From assembly GCA_024697545.1 (NCBI GenBank), contig JAILFN010000027.1, forward strand, positions 1 through 64,000: a DNA stretch of 64,000 nt, written 5' to 3'. The stretch's first letter is position 1; each line of letters begins with the position of its first letter. The position numbers and the translations under genes are program-made. The notes beneath the pieces were generated by a model. That model had not been told where the DNA came from, ran no database searches, and saw nothing but the letters and a program-made list of their open reading frames with translations. Below, piece by piece: positions 7,139-15,203 of the stretch. This stretch comes from Ruminococcus sp. (GTDB taxonomy: Bacteria > Bacillota > Clostridia > Oscillospirales > Ruminococcaceae).

Positions 7139-9754
7139 TTACAGTGCTGCGAGAGATGCTTCGATCTTCTGCATCTTCTCCTGTGCCTTTGCGAGCTTTT
7201 CCTTCTGTGCGGCTATGAGCTGTTCGGGAGCCTTTGCAAGGAAGCCCTGATTATTCAGCTTGCCCTCAAGGAAGTCGATATCCTTCTGCACCTTCTTCTT
7301 TTCCTTCTCAAGGCGCTCGCGTTCCTTTTCGGTGTCAACGATATCGGAAAGCGGTATGAAGATCCTCGCGCAGTCGGTAACTGCTGTAACGGCATCGGGC
7401 ATATCTGCCTTGTCGCCTATCTCCACCTCGGAAGCGGAAGCGAGTCTTTCAAAGAACATGACACCCTGCGAGAAGATATCCTTCTCGGCAGTCTCGATGA
7501 AAAGCTTTGCCTTTACGGAGGGAACGACGTTCATCTCGCTGCGGATATTTCTTACCGCCTTGATAGCGTCGATGATCTTCGTGAAGTCTGCCTCTTCCTT
7601 GGCAAAGTTCAGAGCATCGTCATACATGGGCGCGGATTCGAGCATGAGTATGCTTGCGCCATCGGTGAGCACCTGCCAGATCTCCTCTGTTATGTAAGGC
7701 ATGAACGGATGCAGCAGCTTCAGCATTCCCTTCATCACCCAGACAAGTACCGTCTGAGCGCTCTTTGCAGTGTCTCCGCCTGCGGCGATACGGGGCTTTG
7801 TAAGCTCAATGTACCAGTCGCAGTATACGTCCCAGATGAAATCGTAAAGCTTGGCTACAGCAACGCCCAGCTCAAAGCTTTCTATATTTGTATCTATCTC
7901 ACGGCAGAGGGTATTGAACTTTGAAACTATCCACTTATCCTCTATGGTCATATCGGCGGGGAGGCTGTCTGCGGTGAAGTCATCGGGCAGGTTCATCATG
8001 ATGAAGCGTGCCGCGTTCCAGAGCTTGTTCGCGAAGTTTCTCGAAGCCTTTACCTTGTCATCGCTGTAACGCATATCGTTTCCGGGCGCGTTGCCTGTTG
8101 CCAGCATAAAGCGGAGAGCGTCTGCGCCGTAGTTGTCGATGACCTCCAGCGGGTCGATGCCGTTGCCTAAAGACTTGGACATCTTTCTGCCCTGCTCATC
8201 GCGGACAAGACCGTGGATCAGAACGGTATCGAACGGCTTCTGCTTCATATTCTCCATACCCGCAACTATCATTCTGGACACCCAGAAGGTTATGATATCA
8301 TAGCCTGTAACGAGGGTGTTTGTGGGATAGAAGAAATCAAGGTCATCGGTCTTTTCGGGCCAGCCGAGGGTGGTGAAGGGCCAGAGCGCCGAGCTGAACC
8401 AGGTATCAAGCGTATCGGGGTCCTGACGCATAGGCTTGCCGCACTTGGGGCAAACGCAGCTTTCTTCCTTGGTAACTGTCATCTCGCCGCAGTCGTCGCA
8501 GTAGAATGCGGGGATACGATGTCCCCACCACAGCTGACGGGAGATGCACCAGTCGCGGATATCGTTCATCCAGTTGAAGTAGTTCTTCTTGAAGCGGTCG
8601 GGCACGAACTTGATATCGCCGTCCTCAACAGCCTTGATGGCGGGCTTTGCGAGGTCTTCCATCTTAACGAACCACTGGAGCGAGACTCTGGGCTCAACGG
8701 TAGTGCCGCAGCGGTAGCAGGTACCTACGTTATGGGCGTGCTCCTCTGTTTCCACAAGGAAGCCGCCTGCTTCGAGGTCGGCAACTATCTTCTTTCTTGC
8801 CTCATATCTGTCCATTCCCGCGTATTCGGGGTAATCATCTACGATCTTTGCGTCCTCGGTAAGAACGTTTATAACGGGCAGGTCGTGTCTGCGTCCTACC
8901 TCGAAGTCGTTGGGGTCGTGTGCGGGGGTGATCTTTACTACGCCCGTACCGAATTCCATATCAACATAGCTGTCGGCAACAACGGGGATCTCTCTGCCTA
9001 CGAGGGGCAGCACGAGCATCTTGCCGACCATATCCTTATAGCGCTCGTCCTTGGGGTTTACGGCGACTGCGGTATCACCGAGCAGAGTCTCGGGGCGGGT
9101 GGTAGCAAGCTCAAGATAGCCGCTGCCGTCCTTGAAAGGATATCTCAGGTGCCAGAAGTATCCTGCCTGATCTTCATAATCCACCTCGGCGTTGGAGATG
9201 GAGGTAAGGCACTTGGGGCACCAGTTGATGATGCGCTCGCCGCGGTATATAAGACCCTTGTTATAATAGTTAACGAAAACGTCCTTGACAGCCTTTGAGC
9301 AGCCCTCGTCCATGGTAAAGCGCTCACGCTGCCAGTCGCAGGAGGAGCCGAGCTTTTTCAGCTGAGAAACTATACGTCCGCCGTACTGCTTCTTCCATTC
9401 CCACGCGCGCTCCAAAAACTTATCTCTGCCGAGGTCGTCCTTGGTGATGCCTTCCTTACGCATAGCCTCAACGATCTTGGCTTCGGTAGCGATGGAAGCG
9501 TGGTCGGTGCCCGGCAGCCAGAGGGTGCAGTAGCCTGTCATTCTCTTGCGGCGGATAAGGATATCCTGAAGGGTGTTGTCAAGAGCGTGACCCATGTGCA
9601 GCTGACCCGTTATATTCGGGGGCGGGATAACGATGGTATAGGGAGTTTTCTCACGGTCTATCTGAGCATGGAAGCAGCCGTTATCCTCCCACATCTTATA
9701 GATACGGTCTTCAAAGTCCGCAGGCTTATAAGCCTTATCAAGTTCTCTTTTCAT
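7139..9754 (-). CDS. valS: Valine-tRNA ligase
   Basis: Class I aminoacyl-tRNA synthetase of about 871 residues that charges tRNA-Val. The ATP-binding signatures HMGH (53-56) and KMSKS (near 522) are intact. Between them lies the CP1 editing domain, with the TTRPETLLGDTAVAVNP block. Cysteine-pair zinc elements (CPKC, CDDC...CPKC) are present, and the C-terminus is the coiled-coil tRNA-binding arm (EKERERLEKEKKKVQKDI). I chose ATG 9754 because AAAGGAAAAG precedes it; the longer frame from 9787 has no ribosome site and would begin at the transcription start. The leader is only about 30 nt, so no T-box controls it. Confidence 0.97.
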   Translation of the reverse strand: MKRELDKAYKPADFEDRIYKMWEDNGCFHAQIDREKTPYTIVIPPPNITGQLHMGHALDNTLQDILIRRKRMTGYCTLWLPGTDHASIATEAKIVEAMRKEGITKDDLGRDKFLERAWEWKKQYGGRIVSQLKKLGSSCDWQRERFTMDEGCSKAVKDVFVNYYNKGLIYRGERIINWCPKCLTSISNAEVDYEDQAGYFWHLRYPFKDGSGYLELATTRPETLLGDTAVAVNPKDERYKDMVGKMLVLPLVGREIPVVADSYVDMEFGTGVVKITPAHDPNDFEVGRRHDLPVINVLTEDAKIVDDYPEYAGMDRYEARKKIVADLEAGGFLVETEEHAHNVGTCYRCGTTVEPRVSLQWFVKMEDLAKPAIKAVEDGDIKFVPDRFKKNYFNWMNDIRDWCISRQLWWGHRIPAFYCDDCGEMTVTKEESCVCPKCGKPMRQDPDTLDTWFSSALWPFTTLGWPEKTDDLDFFYPTNTLVTGYDIITFWVSRMIVAGMENMKQKPFDTVLIHGLVRDEQGRKMSKSLGNGIDPLEVIDNYGADALRFMLATGNAPGNDMRYSDDKVKASRNFANKLWNAARFIMMNLPDDFTADSLPADMTIEDKWIVSKFNTLCREIDTNIESFELGVAVAKLYDFIWDVYCDWYIELTKPRIAAGGDTAKSAQTVLVWVMKGMLKLLHPFMPYITEEIWQVLTDGASILMLESAPMYDDALNFAKEEADFTKIIDAIKAVRNIRSEMNVVPSVKAKLFIETAEKDIFSQGVMFFERLASASEVEIGDKADMPDAVTAVTDCARIFIPLSDIVDTEKERERLEKEKKKVQKDIDFLEGKLNNQGFLAKAPEQLIAAQKEKLAKAQEKMQKIEASLAAL

Positions 9755-9795
9755 CTTATATCTTTTCCTTTCGGTCGGATTTTGCATACATGGTT

Positions 9796-9824
9796 ATTAT
9801 CGCATATTTTATAGTATATGTCAA
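9796..9824 (-). promoter_or_regulatory. Promoter of valS
   Basis: Minus strand TTGACA (9824-9819), 17-bp spacer, GATAAT (9801-9796). The predicted start lies just upstream of 9787. Confidence 0.7.
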
Positions 9825-10010
9825 TATATAATTTGTTAACATCTGTTTTTGCATTACTTCACGTCCGACACCGAGGGGCTTGCGCCGCAGAAGGCTGACA
9901 TTGCGGCTAAGCGGTCATAAAAGATACAGTCATAAGTTCCAACTACACGATATCGGATATATGCATAAATTGTGCAACGTGACGAAAATGCAGAAATTAT
10001 AGAAATCCTA

Positions 10011-10039
10011 TTGACAAACTAGGGAAACTATGATATACT
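10011..10039 (+). promoter_or_regulatory. Promoter of the cysteine-leader/metY transcript
   Basis: TTGACA (10011-10016), 17-bp spacer, TATACT (10034-10039). Transcription would start near 10046, giving a leader of about 140 nt before metY that contains a short ORF and a GC hairpin. Confidence 0.8.
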
Positions 10040-10078
10040 TTGAACATCGAAACAAAACAAACGAAAGGAGCAAGGCTC

Positions 10079-10129
10079 ATGCAGATACTATCCAAACGAA
10101 TGTGCCGCTGTCATACCACCGAACAATAA
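10079..10129 (+). CDS. Candidate cysteine-responsive leader peptide (16 aa)
   Basis: The ORF encodes MQILSKRMCRCHTTEQ and has a strong ribosome site (GAAAGGAG, 8-nt spacing), better than that of metY itself. It begins about 33 nt after the predicted transcription start. Two cysteine codons flank an arginine in the middle, and the gene behind it makes sulfur amino acids. Leader ORFs rich in Cys or CRC-like motifs upstream of sulfur genes are known in other bacteria, where ribosome stalling reports cysteine supply. A GGCGGC-AAA-GCCGCC hairpin (10142-10156) separates the leader stop from the metY ribosome site. Its role as an attenuator is inferred. Confidence 0.65.
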   Translation: MQILSKRMCRCHTTEQ

Positions 10130-10141
10130 GAACAAACGGCA

Positions 10142-10156
10142 GGCGGCAAAGCCGCC
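10142..10156 (+). promoter_or_regulatory. GC hairpin between leader peptide and metY
   Basis: A perfect 6-bp stem GGCGGC/GCCGCC with an AAA loop, 12 nt after the leader stop codon. It is followed by ATATATATG rather than a T-run, so it does not look like a terminator. It could modulate access to the GAAAGGAATG ribosome site of metY at 10168. Confidence 0.5.
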
Positions 10157-10183
10157 GCATATATATGAAAGGAATGAAATATC

Positions 10184-11464
10184 ATGGCAAACAATAATTA
10201 TAGATTCGAGACTTTACAGCTTCATGCAGGACAGGAAAACCCCGACCCCGTCACCGACGCAAGAGCGGTGCCGATATACCTGACATCTTCTTATGTATTC
10301 CACAACTCACAGCACGCAGCCGACAGATTCGGTCTTCGCGATGCGGGCAACATATACGGCAGGCTTACAAACCCGACTCAGGGCGTGTTTGAAGAGCGCA
10401 TAGCTGCTCTTGAAGGCGGCGTTGCAGCTCTCGGCGTAGGCTCGGGCGCTGCGGCACTCAGCTACGTTTTTCAGGCTGTAGCACACGCAGGCAACCATAT
10501 CGTAGCCGCAAAGAACATCTACGGCGGCACATACAACCTGCTCAAGCACACACTTCCCGCTTACGGCATCGAGACCACCTTCGTTGATCCTTTCGACCTT
10601 GAAGCTATCGAGGCGGCGATACAGGAGAACACCACGGCGGTACAGATCGAGACTCTCGGCAACCCCAATTCGGAAGTAGTTGACATCGAGGCTATAGCAA
10701 AGATCGCCCACAAGCACGGCATCCCGCTGATCGTTGACAACACCTTTGCTACACCTTACCTCGTAAGACCCATCGAGCACGGCGCTGACATCGTTATCCA
10801 CTCCGCCACCAAGTTCATCGGCGGTCACGGCACCACCATCGGCGGCGTGATAGTAGACAGCGGCAGGTTCGACTGGCAGCAGAACGACAAGTTCCCCTGG
10901 CTCACAGAGCCAAATGTGAGCTACCACGGCGTAAGCTTTGCAAAGGACGTAGGCGCGGCAGCTTTCGTTACATACATCAGAGCGATACTGCTCCGCGACA
11001 CGGGCGCTACACTCTCCCCCGTTCACGCTTTCATCTTCTTACAGGGTCTGGAGACACTTTCGCTCAGAGTTGAGCGCCATGTTGAGAACGCGCTCAAGGT
11101 AGCCAAGTTCCTGAGCGAGCAGCCTCAGGTCGAGAAGGTGAACCACCCCTCGCTTTCCTCCGACCCCAAGCAGCAGGAGCTTTACAAGAAGTACTTCCCC
11201 AACGGCGGCGGCTCGATATTCACCTTTGAGATCAAGGGCGGCGCGGCAGAAGCACAGGCATTCATCGACAAGCTGAAGCTGTTCTCACTGCTGGCAAACG
11301 TTGCGGACGTAAAGAGCCTTGCTATACACCCCGCTTCCACCACACATTCCGAGTGCAACGAGCAGGAGCTTGCAGAGCAGGGCATCAAGCCGAACACCAT
11401 AAGGCTCTCAATCGGCACCGAGCACATCGACGACATCATCGAAGACCTGAAGCAGGCATTTTAA
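10184..11464 (+). CDS. metY: O-acetylhomoserine aminocarboxypropyltransferase (O-acetylhomoserine sulfhydrylase)
   Basis: 426 residues, a PLP-dependent Cys/Met-metabolism enzyme that joins sulfide to O-acetylhomoserine to give homocysteine. Family blocks are present: FETLQLHAGQ at the N-terminus, YGRLTNPTQ, the VDNTFATPYL loop, the PLP lysine in SATKFIGGHGT (near 210), and HPASTTHSE near the C-terminus. The long insertion and full length favour MetY over MetB/MetC. The start is preceded by GAAAGGAATG. It is transcribed with the cysteine leader peptide upstream and followed by cysK, so the two routes of sulfide assimilation sit together. Confidence 0.93.
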   Translation: MANNNYRFETLQLHAGQENPDPVTDARAVPIYLTSSYVFHNSQHAADRFGLRDAGNIYGRLTNPTQGVFEERIAALEGGVAALGVGSGAAALSYVFQAVAHAGNHIVAAKNIYGGTYNLLKHTLPAYGIETTFVDPFDLEAIEAAIQENTTAVQIETLGNPNSEVVDIEAIAKIAHKHGIPLIVDNTFATPYLVRPIEHGADIVIHSATKFIGGHGTTIGGVIVDSGRFDWQQNDKFPWLTEPNVSYHGVSFAKDVGAAAFVTYIRAILLRDTGATLSPVHAFIFLQGLETLSLRVERHVENALKVAKFLSEQPQVEKVNHPSLSSDPKQQELYKKYFPNGGGSIFTFEIKGGAAEAQAFIDKLKLFSLLANVADVKSLAIHPASTTHSECNEQELAEQGIKPNTIRLSIGTEHIDDIIEDLKQAF

Positions 11465-11467
11465 TAC

Positions 11468-11496
11468 TTGATTATCCGATCGGGATATGGTATAAT
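11468..11496 (+). promoter_or_regulatory. Promoter of cysK
   Basis: TTGATT (11468-11473), 17-bp spacer, TATAAT (11491-11496), starting just after the metY stop. cysK can therefore be transcribed independently of the metY leader. Confidence 0.75.
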
Positions 11497-11563
11497 AATA
11501 CTTAGTCACCGACACATCACAACGATAAAAAATATAATAATATAACAAGGAGTTGTATACACC

Positions 11564-12484
11564 ATGGCATTAGTAACAAGCGCAGACAAACTCATAGGCG
11601 GTACTCCGCTGCTTGAAGTATCCAATTACACAAAGGCCAAGAACCTTGACGCGAGGATACTCGCAAAGCTCGAATACTTCAACGTAACAGGTTCTGTAAA
11701 GGACAGAGCTGCCATCTACATGATAAACGATGCTGAGCAGAAGGGCAGACTCAAGCCAGGCGGCACCATCATCGAGCCTACCTCCGGCAACACGGGTATC
11801 GGCATCGCTTCTGTCGGTGCGGCAAGAGGCTACCGCGTTATCATCGTTATGCCCGAGACCATGACCAAGGAGCGTCGCGACATGATAACCGCTTACGGCG
11901 CAGAGATCGTTCTGACCGACGGCAAGGAAGGCATGACAGGTGCTGTAAACAAGGCTAAGGCTCTTGTTGATGAGATCGAAGGCTCGATCATTCTTTCTCA
12001 GTTCGAGAACCCCGCAAACGCAAAGGCTCACTTTGAGACCACAGGCCCCGAGATCTGGGAGGATACCGACGGAAAGGTAGATATCTTCATCAGCGGCGTT
12101 GGCACGGGCGGTACCGTAACGGGTGTCGGCGAGTTCCTCAAGAAGCAGAACCCCGATGTCAAGATCATTGCCGTAGAGCCCGAGAGCTCCCCCGTACTCA
12201 GCGGCGGTCCCAGCGGCCCTCACAAGATCCAGGGCATAGGCGCAGGCTTCATTCCCGATGTACTCAACACCGACGTTTACGACGAGATCCTCACCGTAAG
12301 CAACGACGATGCTTATGCAGAGGCTAAGGCTCTGGCAAAGACACAGGGCGTTCTGGTCGGCATTTCCTCGGGCGCTGCTATCCACGCAGCTGCCGTTCTC
12401 GCACAGAGACCCGAGAACAAGGGCAAGACCATCGTAGCCCTGCTCCCCGATTCGGGCGACAGATACCTCAGCGTTCTCGGCTGA
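11564..12484 (+). CDS. cysK: Cysteine synthase A (O-acetylserine sulfhydrylase)
   Basis: 306 residues, a fold-type II PLP enzyme that makes L-cysteine from O-acetylserine and sulfide. The PLP lysine is in GSVKDRAA (near 46), the substrate-binding loop is TSGNTGIG, and the phosphate cup is GVGTGGTVTG. The C-terminal part (GISSGAAIHAA, PDSGDRYLS) is standard and the length is normal. ACAAGGAG precedes the ATG. It follows metY by 99 bp with its own promoter and ends at a strong terminator. Confidence 0.96.
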   Translation: MALVTSADKLIGGTPLLEVSNYTKAKNLDARILAKLEYFNVTGSVKDRAAIYMINDAEQKGRLKPGGTIIEPTSGNTGIGIASVGAARGYRVIIVMPETMTKERRDMITAYGAEIVLTDGKEGMTGAVNKAKALVDEIEGSIILSQFENPANAKAHFETTGPEIWEDTDGKVDIFISGVGTGGTVTGVGEFLKKQNPDVKIIAVEPESSPVLSGGPSGPHKIQGIGAGFIPDVLNTDVYDEILTVSNDDAYAEAKALAKTQGVLVGISSGAAIHAAAVLAQRPENKGKTIVALLPDSGDRYLSVLG

Positions 12485-12532
12485 TCCGCGACAGAAATAA
12501 AACTTACCTTCGATATATATGATAATACCGCA

Positions 12533-12565
12533 AACGCCCCGAGCCTGACACTCGGGGCGTTTTCT
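12533..12565. terminator. Bidirectional terminator between cysK and the GH5 gene
   Basis: ACGCCCCGAG pairs with CTCGGGGCGT around a 7-nt loop, with TTTTCTTCT following on the plus strand and a T-rich run on the other. It serves convergent cysK (+) and the cellulase gene (-). Confidence 0.85.
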
Positions 12566-12606
12566 TCTGAAAGGCGTCAGCCTGTAGTCGTGCGGTGTTG
12601 CCTTTA

Positions 12607-14862
12607 TCACTTAGTCTTGACAGACACGGTCTTGCTCCATGCGGAGTTGGACTTCAGTGTGCCGCTCTTCTTGTATGCGCGGACGCGGAACTTGTATGTC
12701 TTGCTGCTCTTCAGACCGCTTACCGTGCAGCTGACCGTCTTAGCCTTGCTTATCGTCTTGACGGTGACCCACTTCTTCTTGGCAGAGTCATACTTCTGCA
12801 CCTGATAGCCCGTGCAGGCGACCTTCTTCCATGTCAGCTTGACGCTGTTTGACTTTGCGGACTTCTTGGTGATCTTTGTAGCCTTCGGGTTTGTGAGGGC
12901 TTTCTTTTCGGCGGAGTATTCGCCGTATACCGTCAGCGAGCCGTCGGCGGACTTGTTGTAGGCGCGTACTTTATACTTATACACAGTACCTGCCGAGCGC
13001 TTTGTGTCCTTATAGGAAAGGGTTCCCTTGCCGACCGTCTTTATCTTTTTCCACTTCTTCGATGAAGAGTCATAGCGGTATACCTGATATCCCGCTGCCT
13101 TGTCGGCGGCGTTCCACTTTACGGTAACGCTGTTCACCGTCGCCGCGGGCTTCTTCATAGTCACCTTGGCGGGGGTGAGCTTTGAAATATCGGTGCGGGT
13201 TATCATAACATCGACCGAACGCTTTATGTAGTTGGTATCGGAATAAAGGGCTCTTGCCTTTGTGGGAGTATCAAGCTCGAGGGCAACGGAGCGCACCCAT
13301 CTCCAGCCATCGGGGAGCTTTATCTCGGTATTGGTCTTGACACCCTTGTCAACGGTCATATATTCAGAAACGGAAGTAGGCGGATCCTGAAGCTTGCTCA
13401 CTTCGATCTCTGACGACCCGCAGGCGGCGGTAAATTTATCGGTGCTCTCGGCGAACATATAGATCGTCGCCTTGCCGCTTACGCCTACCGTCACATTTCC
13501 GCTCGCATCTACCTTTGCCACGTCTTCGTTTGAGGAGCTGTATGTTATCTTAGCGCCGCTGTTTGCGGAAGCGCCGAGTGAGAAAACAGCGTCCTTATAT
13601 TTCTTTGAAACGGAAGCGGGAGCGGAGATGACCGTCTTCTGCTTGTCGTTTGCAACGATATCGTTAAGAGCCTTTTTGAGATCCTGATCCTGCATCCTGA
13701 GGGTACGCCTGTTGTAGATCTGATTATCGGGCGATTCCTTCGGGTCGCCGTTGTCGGCGTAGGTGATATCCCAGAGCATCGGGCAGCAGCCGTGTGAGTA
13801 CGCCGCCTCGCAGACAGCGGTCATGAACTCTCTCGCCTCACCGGGCTTTTTCTCAGCCATTCTGGCGCCGTTGCAGCATTCGCCGATTATAACGGGGATC
13901 CCCTTGCTCACAAAGTTTTCCTCAAGCTTATCCATGTAATCGTAAAGCTCGCTGTAATCGTTCATAGTGCCCCAGGTGTCCCTGATCCCGCCCTGACCGT
14001 AATCAAGCGCGAAATCGTTGGGAGCGTAGTAATGCACGGAGACAGCCATACGTCCCGCAGGGTCATCGGGCATTTTGAAAAGAGGATCAAAGGTAAGACC
14101 CGCATCAGTCTCGATACCCGATATCAGCAGATGTCTTTCGGCATTGTTTGCTCCCGAAGCGCGGACGGTATCAACGAACTCCTGATTGAGCTTGTTTGCC
14201 CAGTCGTAAGCCTTGCGCTTTCCGTCGGCTTCCTTTTCGCCTTCCCAGTGACCCCAGAGGATCGTGTTGCCGTTCTTGTCTCTCCATGCGCCGAACTCTT
14301 CGTTCTGCGACTCGAATATAAGGTGGTCGCCGTAATCCTTGAAGCGTTCTGCGACCTGTTCCCATATGCGGACATATTTTCTCTCTAAGTTTTCATCGGT
14401 AGGTATCTGATTCACCCAGCCGCCGTCCCAGTGTTCGTTTATGATAACGTAAAGACCTGCCTCCAGCGCCCAGTCTGCTACCTGCTGGACCCTAGACAGA
14501 TACTCATCGCTGACGGTATAGGTCCCGTCGTCGATCATCATATTGCTCCAGGCAACGGGGATACGCAGCGATTCAAAGCCCTCTGCCGCATAGCCCTTGA
14601 TGATATCCTCGGTAAGCTCGACCGAGCCCCAGCCCCTTTCAAATGCGACCGCGCCTGCGGAAGGCTTTAGGTCTGTGCGTACAGACTCAAAGGTATTGCC
14701 GAGGTTTATGCCTATACCCATCTCCCTGACGATCTGTGCCGTGGAGATATCGCGCATACTGCCGCCCTTTGTTTCATCAGCCGAAGCTGTGATACCTGTT
14801 CCCGAAAACATCGCCGCGAGCATTGCCGCCGCCGACAATCCCGAGATCATTCTTTTCATCAT
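12607..14862 (-). CDS. Secreted GH5 endoglucanase (cellulase) with Ig-like and fibronectin-like modules
   Basis: About 751 residues. A signal peptide (MKRMISGLSAAAMLAAMF, cleavage near ITASA) leads into a GH5 (beta/alpha)8 domain. It has GINLGNTFES, SLRIPVAWS, INEHWDGGW, the acid/base Glu in SQNEEFG (near 188) and the nucleophile in PVIIGECCNG (near 328). A Big_2-type bacterial Ig domain follows (about 420-490), then a small beta region and two fibronectin-III-like repeats (about 560-750; VTVKWNAADKAAGYQVYRYD, VKLTWKKVACTGYQVQKYD). There is no dockerin, so it is probably not a cellulosome part. I chose ATG 14862 because GAAGGAG is well spaced from it; GTG 14871 is too close. The last repeat closely resembles that of the protein at 27437-29821. 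Confidence 0.9.
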   Translation of the reverse strand: MMKRMISGLSAAAMLAAMFSGTGITASADETKGGSMRDISTAQIVREMGIGINLGNTFESVRTDLKPSAGAVAFERGWGSVELTEDIIKGYAAEGFESLRIPVAWSNMMIDDGTYTVSDEYLSRVQQVADWALEAGLYVIINEHWDGGWVNQIPTDENLERKYVRIWEQVAERFKDYGDHLIFESQNEEFGAWRDKNGNTILWGHWEGEKEADGKRKAYDWANKLNQEFVDTVRASGANNAERHLLISGIETDAGLTFDPLFKMPDDPAGRMAVSVHYYAPNDFALDYGQGGIRDTWGTMNDYSELYDYMDKLEENFVSKGIPVIIGECCNGARMAEKKPGEAREFMTAVCEAAYSHGCCPMLWDITYADNGDPKESPDNQIYNRRTLRMQDQDLKKALNDIVANDKQKTVISAPASVSKKYKDAVFSLGASANSGAKITYSSSNEDVAKVDASGNVTVGVSGKATIYMFAESTDKFTAACGSSEIEVSKLQDPPTSVSEYMTVDKGVKTNTEIKLPDGWRWVRSVALELDTPTKARALYSDTNYIKRSVDVMITRTDISKLTPAKVTMKKPAATVNSVTVKWNAADKAAGYQVYRYDSSSKKWKKIKTVGKGTLSYKDTKRSAGTVYKYKVRAYNKSADGSLTVYGEYSAEKKALTNPKATKITKKSAKSNSVKLTWKKVACTGYQVQKYDSAKKKWVTVKTISKAKTVSCTVSGLKSSKTYKFRVRAYKKSGTLKSNSAWSKTVSVKTK

Positions 14863-14949
14863 GACGTTCACGCTCCTTCAAAAATGTTAAAATATTAACT
14901 TATTCACATTCCGTATCAGCAGAGCTTCGTGCGCCTGCTGTGTGTAGAT

Positions 14950-14978
14950 ATTATATCACTTTAGCCAAAAGATGTCAA
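14950..14978 (-). promoter_or_regulatory. Promoter of the GH5 gene
   Basis: Minus strand TTGACA (14978-14973), 17-bp spacer, TATAAT (14955-14950): a perfect consensus. The divergent gap 14863-15203 also holds the promoter of the CE2 gene; I see no other feature in it. Confidence 0.85.
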
Positions 14979-15109
14979 TGACCGCGGAATGATTTGTTGT
15001 GATTTTACAGATTGTTAAACATTTTATGTAAGGATATGAAAGCGGATACGCCGATTTTGACCGTAAATGTATATATGTTTTTATATATCTGCCATATTAC
15101 TTTAGGCAT

Positions 15110-15138
15110 TTGCATTTTTATTAATGGTATGTTATTAT
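15110..15138 (+). promoter_or_regulatory. Promoter of the CE2 esterase gene
   Basis: TTGCAT (15110-15115), 17-bp spacer, TATTAT (15133-15138), in a very AT-rich stretch. A small hairpin (GCGAATTTTCGC, 15150-15161) lies in the leader. Confidence 0.65.
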
Positions 15139-15203
15139 TAAATATATAGCGAATTTTCGCGGTATAACAAGGAATAAAGCATATAAACATGGAGGAAGAA
15201 ACT

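Noticed and set aside
8213-9298. 361-aa open frame on the plus strand inside valS
   Set aside because: Antisense shadow of a GC-rich, strongly conserved gene; composition is that of a reverse-complement reading and there is no ribosome site.
9755-9840. T-box leader for valS
   Set aside because: The predicted transcript leader is only about 30 nt. The glyS leader (61713-61753) is likewise too short.
11570-12610. 346-aa minus-strand frame opposite cysK
   Set aside because: Shadow frame of cysK that also runs through the bidirectional terminator; no start signal.
12607-12900. Dockerin at the GH5 C-terminus
   Set aside because: No calcium-binding DxNxDG-type duplicated loops; the segment reads as fibronectin-like repeats.
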